Source: Rhodobacter sp. 24-YEA-8 (lineage in GTDB: Bacteria; Pseudomonadota; Alphaproteobacteria; Rhodobacterales; Rhodobacteraceae). From it: DNA of 64,000 nt. The position numbers and the translations under genes are program-made. The DNA lies in the NCBI RefSeq assembly GCF_900105075.1, contig NZ_FNSK01000003.1, positions 11,001-75,000 of the forward strand, read 5' to 3'. The notes below the pieces were generated by a model. The model saw only the letters and a program-made list of their open reading frames with translations. It did not search any database and had not been told where the DNA came from. This document shows positions 45,257-55,020 of this stretch, one piece after another (positions within the stretch are counted from its first letter, which is position 1; every line of letters starts with the position of its first letter).

Positions 45257-45428
45257 TGGCCCCTCCATATTGCCTGCGTGATGCACCTGGAGCATGCGCC
45301 TGTGCCGTCAAGGATGTCAAAGTGGCTCTTGAACCGATGGTTTTCTGATCTCAGGGTTTGATGATGCGATCCTCTTTTTTGCATGTAAGGATAAGGCAAG
45401 GCTCCGGGGGCGTTCTCCCGACGAAAGA

Positions 45429-46691
45429 CTATATTTGTTCATCGGCATCGACCGGATGAGCAGGTTCGCCGTGGCCTGACGCATCGACAAAGCCGACAGG
45501 AAGACGGCGTGTGAAAACCCATCCGAGCAAGGCTGCCGCGCTGAATGCCGCCCCCAGTGTCGAAACCCCGCCCCAGCCGGCATGCGCGTAGGCCGTCGTT
45601 GCTGCGATGGCTCCGATGGCGCTGCCGAGAGAGTAGAATGCCATATATCCGCCGACGAGCCGACTGCGCGCCTGCGGATGCCGGTCGAAAATGATGCTCT
45701 GATTGGTGACATGGACGGCCTGTACTGCGAGGTCCAGCACCACGACACCAGTCAACAGGGCGGGAATTGAGATCGGCAGCAATGCGATCAGCCCCCATGA
45801 CACCAGCAGGAGCGTTAGCGAGAGGCCGGTCGTCCATTGGCCGAGACCGCGATCCGCAAGCCTGCCCGCGCCCGTTGCAGCAATGGCCCCCGCCATGCCG
45901 ACCAGTCCGAACAGGCCGATCTGGCTGTGGGAATAGCCGAATGGCGCAGCGCTGAGCGGCAGCACCAGCGCGGTCCAGAAGGTGCTGAACGCTGCAAAGA
46001 TAAGCAAGGCGAGTATGCCGCGACCCAAAACCACGCGATCCGCCAGGAACAGAAGGGGGATGGAGCGCAAAGCCGCTGCGTAGCTGTCAGGGCTTTCCGG
46101 CGGCAGATTGCGCGGGAGGACGCGCCAAAGCAGTCCGGCCATCGCCAGTGTGAGGCCCGCCGAGGTCAGATAGACCGCCCGCCAACCGGCGAAGTCGGCG
46201 AGCATACCTGCGAAGAAGCGCGCGCCAAGGATGCCGATCACCACACCGCTCGTTACCATTCCAACAGCCTTGCCACGTTCGGCGGGCGTGGCGAGCGTCG
46301 CCGCGAAGGACACCAGCACCTGAACCAATACGGCGAACAATCCGACCGCAGCCATGCCGGCAAAGAGGATCGCTTCGGTCTTTGCGGTGCCGACGGCGAT
46401 CAGCGCGACAACGGACAGAAAGCCCTGTCCGACGACAAGTTTCCGGCGGTCAACCAGGTCGCCCATCGGCACGATGAAGATCAGGCCCAGCCCGTAACCC
46501 AGCTGCGTCAATGTCACCACAAGGCCGATCGCGGCCGGCGCGATCCCGAAATCCTGCGCCATCGCCTCAAGCAAGGGCTGAGCGAAATAGATGTTGGCGA
46601 CGCTGAGACCGGCGGCGATGGCGAAGGCCAGGGCGATGATCCTCGACAAGCTGCCATCCTTGCCGTGCGGGGTGCTGCTTTTGTGCTGCAT
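45429..46691 (-). CDS. MFS efflux transporter (DHA1-type)
   Basis: 420 aa with twelve predicted membrane helices; motif A-like GDLVDRRKLVVG lies between helices 2 and 3, and a second copy-like LADRGLGQW in the C half. It resembles YnfM/AraJ-type drug or sugar-efflux proteins. It is divergent from an HxlR regulator with a palindrome between them, indicating regulated export of a toxic or redox-active compound. Substrate unknown. Confidence 0.87.
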   Translation of the reverse strand: MQHKSSTPHGKDGSLSRIIALAFAIAAGLSVANIYFAQPLLEAMAQDFGIAPAAIGLVVTLTQLGYGLGLIFIVPMGDLVDRRKLVVGQGFLSVVALIAVGTAKTEAILFAGMAAVGLFAVLVQVLVSFAATLATPAERGKAVGMVTSGVVIGILGARFFAGMLADFAGWRAVYLTSAGLTLAMAGLLWRVLPRNLPPESPDSYAAALRSIPLLFLADRVVLGRGILALLIFAAFSTFWTALVLPLSAAPFGYSHSQIGLFGLVGMAGAIAATGAGRLADRGLGQWTTGLSLTLLLVSWGLIALLPISIPALLTGVVVLDLAVQAVHVTNQSIIFDRHPQARSRLVGGYMAFYSLGSAIGAIAATTAYAHAGWGGVSTLGAAFSAAALLGWVFTRRLPVGFVDASGHGEPAHPVDADEQI

Positions 46692-46755
46692 GGTGATCCT
46701 GCTTGTAACTTCATTCTGGTCTCAATTCAGAACTACTTGTACGGGCAGTAATCCA

Positions 46756-46770
46756 GTTCTATTTTAGAAC
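46756..46770. promoter_or_regulatory. candidate HxlR operator
   Basis: GTTCTA-TTT-TAGAAC is a perfect 15-bp palindrome 30 bp before the HxlR gene. A related half site (AGTTCTGAATT, minus strand, about 46723-46733) lies nearer the MFS gene. The position fits a shared operator. Confidence 0.5.
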
Positions 46771-46799
46771 CAGATTCGCGATGATGGAGGTCGGCTGCG

Positions 46800-47237
46800 A
46801 TGGTGAAACGGGTCAGCCTGTGGAATTCCGGTTGTCCGGTGGCGCGGTCTCTCGATGTGATCGGCGACTGGTGGTCACTGCTCATCATCCGCGATGTCTT
46901 CGACGGTGTAAGGCGGTTCAGCGAGTTTCAGACCGGCCTCGGCATTGCCAGGGGGGTGCTGGCAACGCGGCTGCGCGATCTGACTGAACGCGGCATCCTG
47001 GAAATGGCGCCTGCCTCTGACGGCACCGCATATCGGGAATATGTCCTGACGGAGAAAGGGCGCGGCCTGTTTCTGGTGATCGTTGCGCTCCGCCAATGGG
47101 GTGAAGACCATCTTTACCACCCGGGCGAAGCACGATCATCACTGGTGGATATCGAAACCGGCGCTCCGGTCACTCGTCTGCAGCTGCATGCGGAAAATGG
47201 GCGGGCTGTCGGATGGGAAGAGACGCGGGTGCAGTAA
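46800..47237 (+). CDS. HxlR-family transcriptional regulator
   Basis: 145 aa winged-helix protein: SGCPVARSLDVIGDWWSLLIIRDVFDGVRRFSEFQTGLGIARGVLATRLRDLTERGIL is the HxlR domain with the N-terminal Cys used for redox or electrophile sensing in some members. Divergent from an MFS exporter. Probably represses that gene until an inducer appears. Confidence 0.9.
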   Translation: MVKRVSLWNSGCPVARSLDVIGDWWSLLIIRDVFDGVRRFSEFQTGLGIARGVLATRLRDLTERGILEMAPASDGTAYREYVLTEKGRGLFLVIVALRQWGEDHLYHPGEARSSLVDIETGAPVTRLQLHAENGRAVGWEETRVQ

Positions 47238-47757
47238 GCCAGCCTCGGCCGCGTCAACCACGCGTTCCTGCTGCGGTCGTATGACGGCCTGATGATCCGG
47301 GCCGGGAAGTCCCGGTCCTCCGCCATCGACGGTAGACCTGCCCGGCACCCCGGCTATGACAGGTCACGGCGCTGCCGAAACTCCTCACCGCCTGAGCCGG
47401 AAAGCGTCTGCCCGGCTGCCTCCTCACGCCGCGTGCCGCATCAAACCCTGCGCAAAGGAAACCGTTCCGCACAGCAGATTTGTTCAGCAGCCTGTTAAGC
47501 CAGTGGCTGGATCTGCGGATAGTTCCGATAATAACAGAGCAAAGCGCTGATCCTGCCAGCGTTCCGAAATGTTGCGCTGCCAGATACCGCTTTCGCGCCT
47601 CATTCCGCTCCCCCATGCCGGCTGCGCCAGCAGCTGGCGCTCTCTGCGCTATGCGCTTTGCCCGGGTCTGCCGCTCTGCGCCTGGCGTCGTGTCGGGCAG
47701 GGGGGCCTGAATTATTCGCTTTATCATACAGACGGTTGTCGCTCTTTCACCCGATTG
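47238..47757. other. gene-free stretch upstream of ahpC
   Basis: About 520 bp with only scattered short frames that do not look like proteins. The long minus-strand open frame covering it is the shadow of ahpCF. Confidence 0.5.
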
Positions 47758-47794
47758 ATAGGCTGCACCTATCGAAACTGCTCCATTGATCGAT
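47758..47794 (+). promoter_or_regulatory. OxyR-like binding site upstream of ahpC
   Basis: ATAG (47758) N7 CTAT (47769) is a perfect OxyR half-dimer site. At the next expected positions stand GCTC (47780) and, after another N7, CGAT (47791), so the second half is degenerate. The spacing follows the ATAG-N7-CTAT-N7-ATAG-N7-CTAT pattern. It lies 56 bp before the ahpC start, and oxyR is the third gene of the operon. Confidence 0.65.
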
Positions 47795-47850
47795 TTGTCA
47801 TTGCTGCGCCTGCATCCTAAAGGGGTCCGGAATTCTGCAAGGAGCTGACC

Positions 47851-48414
47851 ATGGCCATTATCAACAGCAAGATCCTCCCCTTCAAAGCACAGGCTTTCCG
47901 GCAGGGCAAATTCATCGAGGTGACCGAATCGGATGCTGTCGGCCAATGGTCGGTGTTCTTTTTCTACCCGGCCGATTTCACCTTTGTCTGCCCGACCGAA
48001 TTGGGCGATGTCGCAGATCACTATGCTGAATTGCAAAGCCGCGGCGTCGAAGTGTTCTCGGTCTCGACCGATACGCATTTCACGCATAAGGCCTGGCATG
48101 ACAGCTCGGACACGATCGGCAAGATCAACTACACCATGATCGGCGACCCGACCCATCAGCTGAGCCGCAGTTTCGGCGTGCTGCGCGAAGCTGAAGGCCT
48201 CGCAGACCGTGCAACCTTCATCGTCGACCCCGATGGTGTGATCCAGGCTTTTGAGATCACGGCCGAAGGCATCGGCCGCGATGCCGGGGATCTGCTGCGC
48301 AAAATCAAGGCTGCGCAATATGTCCGCGCCCATCCGGGCGAGGTCTGCCCGGCCAAATGGCAGGAAGGTGATGACACCCTTGCCCCTTCGCTGGATCTCG
48401 TTGGCAAGATCTGA
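47851..48414 (+). CDS. ahpC: alkyl hydroperoxide reductase peroxiredoxin subunit
   Basis: 187 aa typical 2-Cys peroxiredoxin that reduces hydrogen peroxide and organic peroxides in the cytoplasm. The peroxidatic Cys lies in [16 protein letters not shown] (about residue 47) and the resolving Cys in [10 protein letters not shown] near 166. AAGGAGCTGACC precedes the ATG. ahpF follows after 84 bp with a hairpin between, then oxyR. The closely spaced set and the upstream OxyR-like site indicate peroxide induction. Confidence 0.96.
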   Translation: MAIINSKILPFKAQAFRQGKFIEVTESDAVGQWSVFFFYPADFTFVCPTELGDVADHYAELQSRGVEVFSVSTDTHFTHKAWHDSSDTIGKINYTMIGDPTHQLSRSFGVLREAEGLADRATFIVDPDGVIQAFEITAEGIGRDAGDLLRKIKAAQYVRAHPGEVCPAKWQEGDDTLAPSLDLVGKI

Positions 48415-48439
48415 GGCGCGCGCCGCTGATCCTGTCTCC

Positions 48440-48465
48440 CCCGGGGGTGTCCCCTCGCCCCCGGG
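48440..48465 (+). terminator. hairpin between ahpC and ahpF
   Basis: CCCGGGGG (48440-48447) pairs with CCCCCGGG (48458-48465). There is no T-run; it may partly attenuate transcription or protect the ahpC message. Confidence 0.45.
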
Positions 48466-48498
48466 ACCTTCTGCTGACCCTGCCTGAAAGATTATCCG

Positions 48499-50064
48499 AT
48501 GCTCGACGCCGCTATGAAAACCCAGCTGAAGGGCTATCTGGAACGCCTTATGCGCCCGGTCGAGATCACCACTTTCGCGGGGGATGATGCAAAATCGAAA
48601 GATATGCTGGCGCTGATCGCCGATATTCGCGGCCTCTCGGATAAGATCACTGTCACCGAAGGCGCGGATGCGGCGCGGGTGCCGTCTTTCGCATTGTCTT
48701 CGCCTGGTCAGAATATCAGCCTGACTTTTGCGGGCCTGCCGATGGGGCATGAATTCACCTCGCTGGTACTGGCGCTTTTGCAGACCGGTGGCTATCCGGC
48801 AAAGGTCGAACAGGCGATCCAGGATCAGATCCGGGCGCTGAAGGGCCGGTTCCGCTTTGAGACCTATTTCTCGCTCTCCTGCCAGAACTGCCCCGATGTG
48901 GTGCAGGCGCTGAACCTGATGGCGGTGCTGAACCCCGGGATCGAGCATGTCGCCATCGACGGCGCGCTCTTCCAGGCAGAGGTTGACGCACGGCAGGTGA
49001 TGTCGGTTCCGACGATCTTTCTCAATGGTGAATTGTTCGGCGCGGGCCGGATGGATGCCGAACAGATCCTGGCAAAGATTGATACGGGTGCGGTGAGCCG
49101 CGCGGCAGAGAGCATCTCAGCCCAGGCGCCTTATGAGGTGCTGGTGGTCGGCGGAGGCCCGGCAGGTGCGGCGGCGGCGATCTATGCCGCGCGCAAGGGG
49201 ATCCGCACGGGCGTAGTCGCAGAACGCTTTGGCGGCCAGGTGCTCGACACGATGTCGATCGAGAACCTGATTTCGGTCCCGCATACCGAAGGACCGCAGC
49301 TCGCGCGTGCCCTGGAAACACATGTCCGCGAATATGAGGTCGATATTTTCAACACCCAGGTGGCCACCAGACTGGAAGAGGTCCCGGGGGGCTATCGGGT
49401 TACCCTGGCCTCGGGCGCCGCGCTCAACGCGACATCGGTGATCCTGTCGACGGGGGCGCGCTGGCGCAAAATGGGCGTGCCGGGCGAAGAGCAATATCTG
49501 GCAAAGGGCGTCACCTTCTGCCCGCATTGTGACGGGCCTTTGTTCAAGGGCAAGCGCGTTGCGGTGATTGGCGGTGGCAACTCCGGCGCCGAGGCGGCGA
49601 TTGATCTCGCCGGTCTTGTGACCCATGTGACCCTGATCGAATTCGACAAAGCCCTGCGCGCCGACGACGTGTTGCAGCGCAAGCTTCGCAGCCTGAAAAA
49701 CGTCACCATCCTGACCGAGACCCGCACCACCGAGGTCAAAGGCGATGGCAGCAGGGTCACGGGCCTTGCCTGTGAAGACCGCCGGAGTGGCGAGATCCGT
49801 GAGATCGCGCTGGAGGGGATCTTCGTGCAAATCGGGCTGATGCCGAATACAGGCTGGCTGAAATCCACGCTGACGCTCAGCCCGCGCGGCGAGATTGTGG
49901 TCGATGCCCATGGCGCAACCTCGCTGCCAGGGGTCTTTGCCGCCGGCGACTGCACCACCGCGCCCTATAAGCAGATCGTCATCGCCATGGGCGAAGGCGC
50001 AAGGGCCGGGCTCGCGGCCTTTGATCACCTCATACGTCTGCCGGTCGCCGAAAAGGCGGCCTGA
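48499..50064 (+). CDS. ahpF: alkyl hydroperoxide reductase flavoprotein subunit
   Basis: 521 aa FAD enzyme that passes electrons from NADH to AhpC. The N-terminal double-thioredoxin domain carries the redox pair in [12 protein letters not shown] (about residues 128-131). The thioredoxin-reductase part shows [19 protein letters not shown], the catalytic [13 protein letters not shown] and the NAD-site [13 protein letters not shown]. Full length for the family. Between ahpC and oxyR on the same strand. Confidence 0.96.
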   Translation: MLDAAMKTQLKGYLERLMRPVEITTFAGDDAKSKDMLALIADIRGLSDKITVTEGADAARVPSFALSSPGQNISLTFAGLPMGHEFTSLVLALLQTGGYPAKVEQAIQDQIRALKGRFRFETYFSLSCQNCPDVVQALNLMAVLNPGIEHVAIDGALFQAEVDARQVMSVPTIFLNGELFGAGRMDAEQILAKIDTGAVSRAAESISAQAPYEVLVVGGGPAGAAAAIYAARKGIRTGVVAERFGGQVLDTMSIENLISVPHTEGPQLARALETHVREYEVDIFNTQVATRLEEVPGGYRVTLASGAALNATSVILSTGARWRKMGVPGEEQYLAKGVTFCPHCDGPLFKGKRVAVIGGGNSGAEAAIDLAGLVTHVTLIEFDKALRADDVLQRKLRSLKNVTILTETRTTEVKGDGSRVTGLACEDRRSGEIREIALEGIFVQIGLMPNTGWLKSTLTLSPRGEIVVDAHGATSLPGVFAAGDCTTAPYKQIVIAMGEGARAGLAAFDHLIRLPVAEKAA

Positions 50065-50078
50065 ACGGAGCGAATGGG

Positions 50079-50984
50079 ATGAAGCTGCGCGATCTGGAAT
50101 ACCTGGTGGCCCTTGCGGATCACCGCAATTTCCATCGCGCGGCCGAGATCTGCCATGTGAGCCAGCCGACCCTTTCGGGCCAGATCCGCAAGCTTGAAGA
50201 AATGCTGGGATTTGATCTTTTTGAACGCGCGCCGCGCAATCTGCTGATCACCGATGCGGGGCGTGAAGTGCTTGCTCATGCCCGCCGCGCCCTGGCAGAG
50301 ATCGGCCACATCCGGGATATTTCGGCCAGCCGCGCCAAAGGCGGGGCGCACAGGCTGCGGCTTGGCGTATTTCCGACGCTTGGCCCCTATTTCCTGCCCT
50401 GTCTGGTTCCGGCTTTCGTTGGCCGTTTTCCCAAGACAGAGCTGATCTTGCAGGAGGCCAAAAGCAGCCTGCTGATCCGGCAGCTGGCGGATGGCCAGCT
50501 TGATGCCGCCTTGCTGGCGCTGCCGGTGACCGAGCCCGGCCTCACCGGCCTGTCCCTGTTTTCGGAACCCTTCCGCCTTGCGGTGCCGGCGGCTCACCCC
50601 CTGGCCGGGCGCGAACGGATCTCGGCGGCGGAGATGTCCGGGCAGCGTCTCATGCTGCTTGAGAGCGGCCATTGTCTGCGGGACCAGGCGCTTGATCTGT
50701 GCCGCATCTCAGGCGCGGAAGAGGTCGACGATTTTCGTGGCACCAGCCTCGAGACACTGCGCCAGATGGTGATTGCCGGCATGGGGATGACGCTTTTGCC
50801 CAGACTTGCCTGCACCAGCACCGATGGTCTCAGCTGTATCGCCATTGCTGATCCCGGATTTGTACGGCGGATCGGATTGTTCTGGCGCAAAAGCAACAGC
50901 CGCATCGAGGTGATGAATTCGCTTGGCGGCCTGATCGCTGATGCGGCGCGGGGGCAGGGGCTGCGTCTCGACGAAACAGCCTGA
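50079..50984 (+). CDS. oxyR: peroxide-sensing LysR regulator OxyR
   Basis: 301 aa LysR protein: helix-turn-helix LRDLEYLVALADHRNFHRAAEICHVSQPTLSGQIRKLEEMLG at the N-terminus, LysR substrate domain after. The redox Cys pair sits in ESGHCLRDQALDLC with the nine-residue spacing of Cys199 and Cys208 in the E. coli protein. It starts 14 bp after ahpF and so is probably co-transcribed with the genes it controls, giving positive feedback under peroxide stress. Confidence 0.93.
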   Translation: MKLRDLEYLVALADHRNFHRAAEICHVSQPTLSGQIRKLEEMLGFDLFERAPRNLLITDAGREVLAHARRALAEIGHIRDISASRAKGGAHRLRLGVFPTLGPYFLPCLVPAFVGRFPKTELILQEAKSSLLIRQLADGQLDAALLALPVTEPGLTGLSLFSEPFRLAVPAAHPLAGRERISAAEMSGQRLMLLESGHCLRDQALDLCRISGAEEVDDFRGTSLETLRQMVIAGMGMTLLPRLACTSTDGLSCIAIADPGFVRRIGLFWRKSNSRIEVMNSLGGLIADAARGQGLRLDETA

Positions 50985-51216
50985 GCGCGATTGCCGGTCA
51001 GTTGCTCTGTGTCAGCATCAGCAGCAGCGTGACAACAGGCCGGATCGCGCCACGCCGCGGTTTCCTCCGCTTTGTGGCCAGAGATCTGGCGCCCGTGCCT
51101 CTGTCCGTGCGGTCTGAGCCGGAACTGCCGCTGCCTGCGCAATGTGGTGCAATTACTCCTCCCATGCCGCTGGCCAAAACCGGGGCGTGGTCTCACCGGT
51201 CACGCCCCCGTGCCGG

Positions 51217-51999
51217 TCAGGCGCTGGCAGGGATGGGGGTCGATTCACAGATATGAAGATGGGTCCGCCATCCGGCGCATTTTTCATGCAGCGCGTCTGG
51301 CAAGGCCCGGTCGGTGAACAGCGTGTCGATTTCAGCCAGACAAGCGATCCGCGCCGGCGCGGATCGGCCCAGCTTGCTGTGATCTGTGACCAGAAATGCC
51401 TGCCGGGCCTGGCGCAGGATTGCCCGGCTGACCCGCACCTCGGCCAGATCATAATCCAGCAGGTCGCCGTCCAGATCCAGCGCCGATGTGCCGATAACCG
51501 CGTAATCCACCTTGAACTGTTCGATGAACTGGGTGGCAAGTTCGCCCACCAGGCCGCCATCCGAGCGGCGCAGCGCGCCCCCCGCCACCATGATCTCGCA
51601 GCCCGGATTATCCGCGAGAATATTGGCAACATTCATGTTGTTGGTGATGACCGTGATATTCGAATGGTGGATCAGTGCGCGCGCCACGGCTTCGGTTGTC
51701 GTGCCAAGGTTGAGGATCAGGCTGGAATTGTCGGGGATCGCTGCGGCGCAGGCGGTGGCGATCGCGGCCTTGGCCTCGGAATGCAGACGGCGGCGCGCCT
51801 CATAGCCCAGATTGACCATGCCCATACGGGGCACCGCCCCGCCATGGACGCGGTCAAGCAGCCCCGCCTCGGCCAGATCCGTCAGGTCGCGGCGGATGGT
51901 CTGCAGGGTCACGTCGAAACGATGCGCCAGATCCTCAACGACAACCCGGCCCTCGGCCCGGGCAAGTTCTACGATCTGGTTTTGCCGGATGCTCAGCAC
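51217..51999 (-). CDS. glpR: DeoR-family repressor of glycerol metabolism
   Basis: About 260 aa. The DeoR winged helix (RQNQIVELARAEGRVVVEDLAHRFDVTLQTIRRDLTDLAEAGLLDRVHGGA) is followed by the DeoRC sensor domain (LNLGTTTEAVARAL, VGELATQFIEQFKVDYAVIGTSALD, VTDHSKLGR), as in GlpR, which responds to glycerol 3-phosphate. The start is non-ATG: GTG 51999, or TTG 52002, both after AGAAGG. Divergent from glpD with two direct repeats in the gap that could be its operators. Confidence 0.9.
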   Translation of the reverse strand: MLSIRQNQIVELARAEGRVVVEDLAHRFDVTLQTIRRDLTDLAEAGLLDRVHGGAVPRMGMVNLGYEARRRLHSEAKAAIATACAAAIPDNSSLILNLGTTTEAVARALIHHSNITVITNNMNVANILADNPGCEIMVAGGALRRSDGGLVGELATQFIEQFKVDYAVIGTSALDLDGDLLDYDLAEVRVSRAILRQARQAFLVTDHSKLGRSAPARIACLAEIDTLFTDRALPDALHEKCAGWRTHLHICESTPIPASA

Positions 52000-52113
52000 C
52001 AAGGAGTCGCGCCTTCTGCAAGGGTTCGTTTCATGCGCGGTTTTGTCCGCCGTTTTGCCGTTGTGATGCGGAAGAATACGGAAGGCAAGCCCGCGTGCAA
52101 GCCTGCGAGACGG

Positions 52114-52198
52114 CAAAAGCGAAAATTTAGACGCAGCATTTACGCCGCATCGCGGCAATTAATGTTCTTTAATGGCAAAATCGCGCAAAAACGAAAAT
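52114..52198. promoter_or_regulatory. direct repeats in the glpR-glpD gap, candidate GlpR operators
   Basis: CAAAAGCGAAAAT (52114-52126) and CAAAAACGAAAAT (52186-52198) match at 12 of 13 bases, 72 bp apart, in the divergent promoter region. Their A-rich CGAAAA cores resemble DeoR-type operators. Confidence 0.5.
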
Positions 52199-52267
52199 GC
52201 ATGCTTGACCGATGAAATCTGGCTGCTACTCGTTGATGGGCACGAAATTCGAGCTGAGGGAGAGAGG

Positions 52268-53866
52268 ATGTCGACTACGACCGCAGACATGACCGATCTC
52301 TTTGTCATCGGCGGCGGCGTGAATGGTTGCGGCATTGCGCGGGACGCGGCGGGGCGTGGGCTGTCTGTCACGCTGGCCGAACAGGGTGACCTGGCGCAGG
52401 GCACCTCATCGGCCTCGACCAAGATGTTCCATGGCGGGTTGCGCTATCTGGAATATTTCGAATTCCATCTGGTGCGCGAAGCCTTGCAGGAGCGCGAAAC
52501 CCTGCTGGTCGCCATGCCCCATATCAGCTGGCCGATGCGCTTCGTGCTGCCCTACAGCCCGGGGATGCGGTTCGAAAGTGACACGCCGACCTCGCGGCTT
52601 CTGGGGTTAGTGATGCCCTGGATGAAGGGCCGCCGCCCCGCCTGGCTGATCCGGCTGGGGCTTTTCCTTTATGACACGCTGGGCGGGCGCAAGATCCTGC
52701 CGGGCACGCGAAGGCTGGATCTGAAAACGGATCCGGCGGGGCGCTGGCTGCAGCCGGGCTTTGGTCGCGCTTGGGAATATTCCGACTGCTGGGTGCAGGA
52801 TTCGCGCCTTGTGGTGCTGAATGCCCGCGATGCCGGGGCGCGGGGCGCGCGCATCCTGACGCGCACGAAAGTCATATCGGCGCACCGGACAGCCGCCCAT
52901 TGGGAGATCACCACCGAAGGCCCGCACGGGCGCGAGACCCATCTGGCGCGGGCTCTGGTCAATGCCGGTGGCCCCTGGGTGGGCGAGGTGATCCGCGATG
53001 TGGCCCATATCACCTCGACCGAAGGGGTGCGGCTGGTGCGCGGCAGCCATATCGTGACGCGCAAACTCTATGATCACGACCGCGCCTATTTCTTCCAGGG
53101 CACAGACGGGCGGATCATCTTCGCCATTCCCTATGAAGACGATTTCACCCTGATCGGCACCACCGACAAGGATCATCAGGGCAGCCCGGCCGAAGTGGTT
53201 TGCACCGATGAGGAACGCGATTACCTTTGCGCCTTTGCCAGTCGCTATTTCGCAAAGCCGGTCACGCCGGATGATGTGGTCTGGAGCTATTCCGGGGTGC
53301 GCCCGCTTTACAATGACGGCGCGAAATCGGCGACGGCGGCGACCCGGGAATATGTATTGAGCCTCGATACGGGGGCGGACCACAAGGCGCCGCCGCTTCT
53401 GAATGTGTTCGGCGGCAAGATCACAACCTATCGCCGGCTGGCGGAAAATGCGCTGGCAAAGCTCGCGCCGTTTTTCCCGCAGGCCGGTGCGGCCTGGACG
53501 GCGCGGGTGGCGCTCCCCGGTGGCGATTTCCCGCATGACGGGGTGGCAGATCTGGTGGCGCGGCTGAAAGCGGCATTTCCGTTCCTGACCCAGGCCCATG
53601 CCGCCCGCCTGATCCGCACCTATGGCACCGAGGCGTCTGACCTGCTGGCGGGGGCGACCCGGCCGGAGGATCTGGGCCCGGATTTCGGCGCGACGCTGAG
53701 CGGGGCCGAGGTCAACTGGCTGATCACCCGCGAATATGCCCGCGAGGCGGCGGACATCCTTTGGCGGCGCACCCGGCTTGGGCTGCATATGACCGAAGAC
53801 CAGATCACGGCGCTGGAGGCCTTTATGGCCAAAGCGGCAAAGAACCGGGAGATACCGGCAGCCTGA
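52268..53866 (+). CDS. glpD: glycerol-3-phosphate dehydrogenase
   Basis: 532 aa FAD enzyme that oxidises glycerol 3-phosphate to dihydroxyacetone phosphate and feeds electrons to quinone. The FAD motif is in DLFVIGGGVNGCGIARDAAGRG. SSASTKMFHGGLRYLEYFEFHLVREAL, GVRLVRGSHIV, FAIPYEDDFTLIGTTD and YSGVRPL are typical. The ATG at 52268 follows GAGGGAGAGAGG. First gene of the glp operon. Confidence 0.95.
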   Translation: MSTTTADMTDLFVIGGGVNGCGIARDAAGRGLSVTLAEQGDLAQGTSSASTKMFHGGLRYLEYFEFHLVREALQERETLLVAMPHISWPMRFVLPYSPGMRFESDTPTSRLLGLVMPWMKGRRPAWLIRLGLFLYDTLGGRKILPGTRRLDLKTDPAGRWLQPGFGRAWEYSDCWVQDSRLVVLNARDAGARGARILTRTKVISAHRTAAHWEITTEGPHGRETHLARALVNAGGPWVGEVIRDVAHITSTEGVRLVRGSHIVTRKLYDHDRAYFFQGTDGRIIFAIPYEDDFTLIGTTDKDHQGSPAEVVCTDEERDYLCAFASRYFAKPVTPDDVVWSYSGVRPLYNDGAKSATAATREYVLSLDTGADHKAPPLLNVFGGKITTYRRLAENALAKLAPFFPQAGAAWTARVALPGGDFPHDGVADLVARLKAAFPFLTQAHAARLIRTYGTEASDLLAGATRPEDLGPDFGATLSGAEVNWLITREYAREAADILWRRTRLGLHMTEDQITALEAFMAKAAKNREIPAA

Positions 53867-53929
53867 GAGCGAGAAATCGGCGTGCCCGGGCATTGGAGGA
53901 TGCGAGGGCTGCGCCTGAGGGGAGGACAG

Positions 53930-55018
53930 ATGACGCTGGAACTGCAGAACGTGTCGCGGCAGGTGGACGGGCGGGTGCATATCCACCCCACCAGCCTGAC
54001 ATTGCAGAAGGGCACGATGAATGTGCTTCTCGGGCCGACGCTCTCGGGCAAGACCAGCTTGATGCGGCTGATGGCCGGGCTTGACCGGCCCGATGGCGGG
54101 GCAATCCTCTGGCAGGGCCAGGATGTGACAGGCCAGCGTGTCCAGGATCGCGGCGTCGCGATGGTCTATCAGCAATTCATCAATTACCCGGGCCTGACGG
54201 TCTATGAGAATATCGCCTCACCTTTGCGCATCCTTGGCCGCCCGAAAGCCGAGATCGACCGCAAGGTGCAGGAAACCGCCGCCATGCTGCGGCTGACGCC
54301 GATGCTCACGCGCAAGCCGCTGGAGCTGTCGGGCGGCCAGCAGCAGCGCTGCGCGCTGGCGCGGGCTCTGGTCAAGGAAGCGGGTCTTGTGCTGCTCGAT
54401 GAGCCGCTGGCCAATCTTGACTACAAGCTGCGCGAGGAACTGCGCGTCGAGATCCCGCGTATCTTCGAGGCTTCGGGCGCGATTTTTGTCTATGCGACCA
54501 CCGAACCCGAAGAGGCGCTTTTGCTGGGCGGCAATACCGCAACCCTCTGGGAAGGACGGGTCACGCAATTCGGCCCGACACCCGAGGTTTACCGCCAGCC
54601 GGTCGATGCCACCACCGCCCGCGTCTTCAGCGATCCGCCGATGAATTTCCTGGCCGTGGTGAAGGAAGGCCAGCGGCTGAAATTCGGCAGCACGGCCAGC
54701 GCCCCCGCCCTTGGGAGTCTCGCCGCGCTGCCAGACGGGCGCTACAGGGCAGGGTTCCGGGCCAATCACCTGTTCCTGAACCGGCCTTCCGCAAGCGCCG
54801 TGTCCTTCCGGACAAAGCTCTCGGTCACCGAGATCACCGGCTCGGAAACCTTCCTCCATCTCGGCCATGAAGGCGAACGCTGGGTTGGTCTGGTCGAGGG
54901 GGTGCATGCCCTGACACCGGGCGCCGAGATCGAGGTCTGGCTCGACCCGGCGCATGTCTATCTCTTTGATGCGGAAGGGCGGCTGGCAGCGCCGGCGCCC
55001 TATGCGAGGGCCGCCTGA
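53930..55018 (+). CDS. glpS: glycerol ABC transporter ATP-binding protein GlpS
   Basis: 362 aa MalK/UgpC-type ATPase. Walker A GPTLSGKTS, signature LSGGQQQRCALARAL, Walker B GLVLLDEPLANLD and a C-terminal TOBE-type domain are present. The histidine of the H-loop is replaced by Thr in VYATTEPEEALLLG. The order after glpD matches the rhizobial glpDSTPQUVK operon, in which GlpS and GlpT are paired ATPases of a glycerol importer. GGGGAGGACAG precedes the ATG. Confidence 0.9.
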   Translation: MTLELQNVSRQVDGRVHIHPTSLTLQKGTMNVLLGPTLSGKTSLMRLMAGLDRPDGGAILWQGQDVTGQRVQDRGVAMVYQQFINYPGLTVYENIASPLRILGRPKAEIDRKVQETAAMLRLTPMLTRKPLELSGGQQQRCALARALVKEAGLVLLDEPLANLDYKLREELRVEIPRIFEASGAIFVYATTEPEEALLLGGNTATLWEGRVTQFGPTPEVYRQPVDATTARVFSDPPMNFLAVVKEGQRLKFGSTASAPALGSLAALPDGRYRAGFRANHLFLNRPSASAVSFRTKLSVTEITGSETFLHLGHEGERWVGLVEGVHALTPGAEIEVWLDPAHVYLFDAEGRLAAPAPYARAA

Positions 55019-55020
55019 CC

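Noticed and set aside
47254..48948. A 564-codon minus-strand open frame
   Set aside because: Antisense to ahpC and ahpF and reaching into the non-coding leader, with no recognisable domain.
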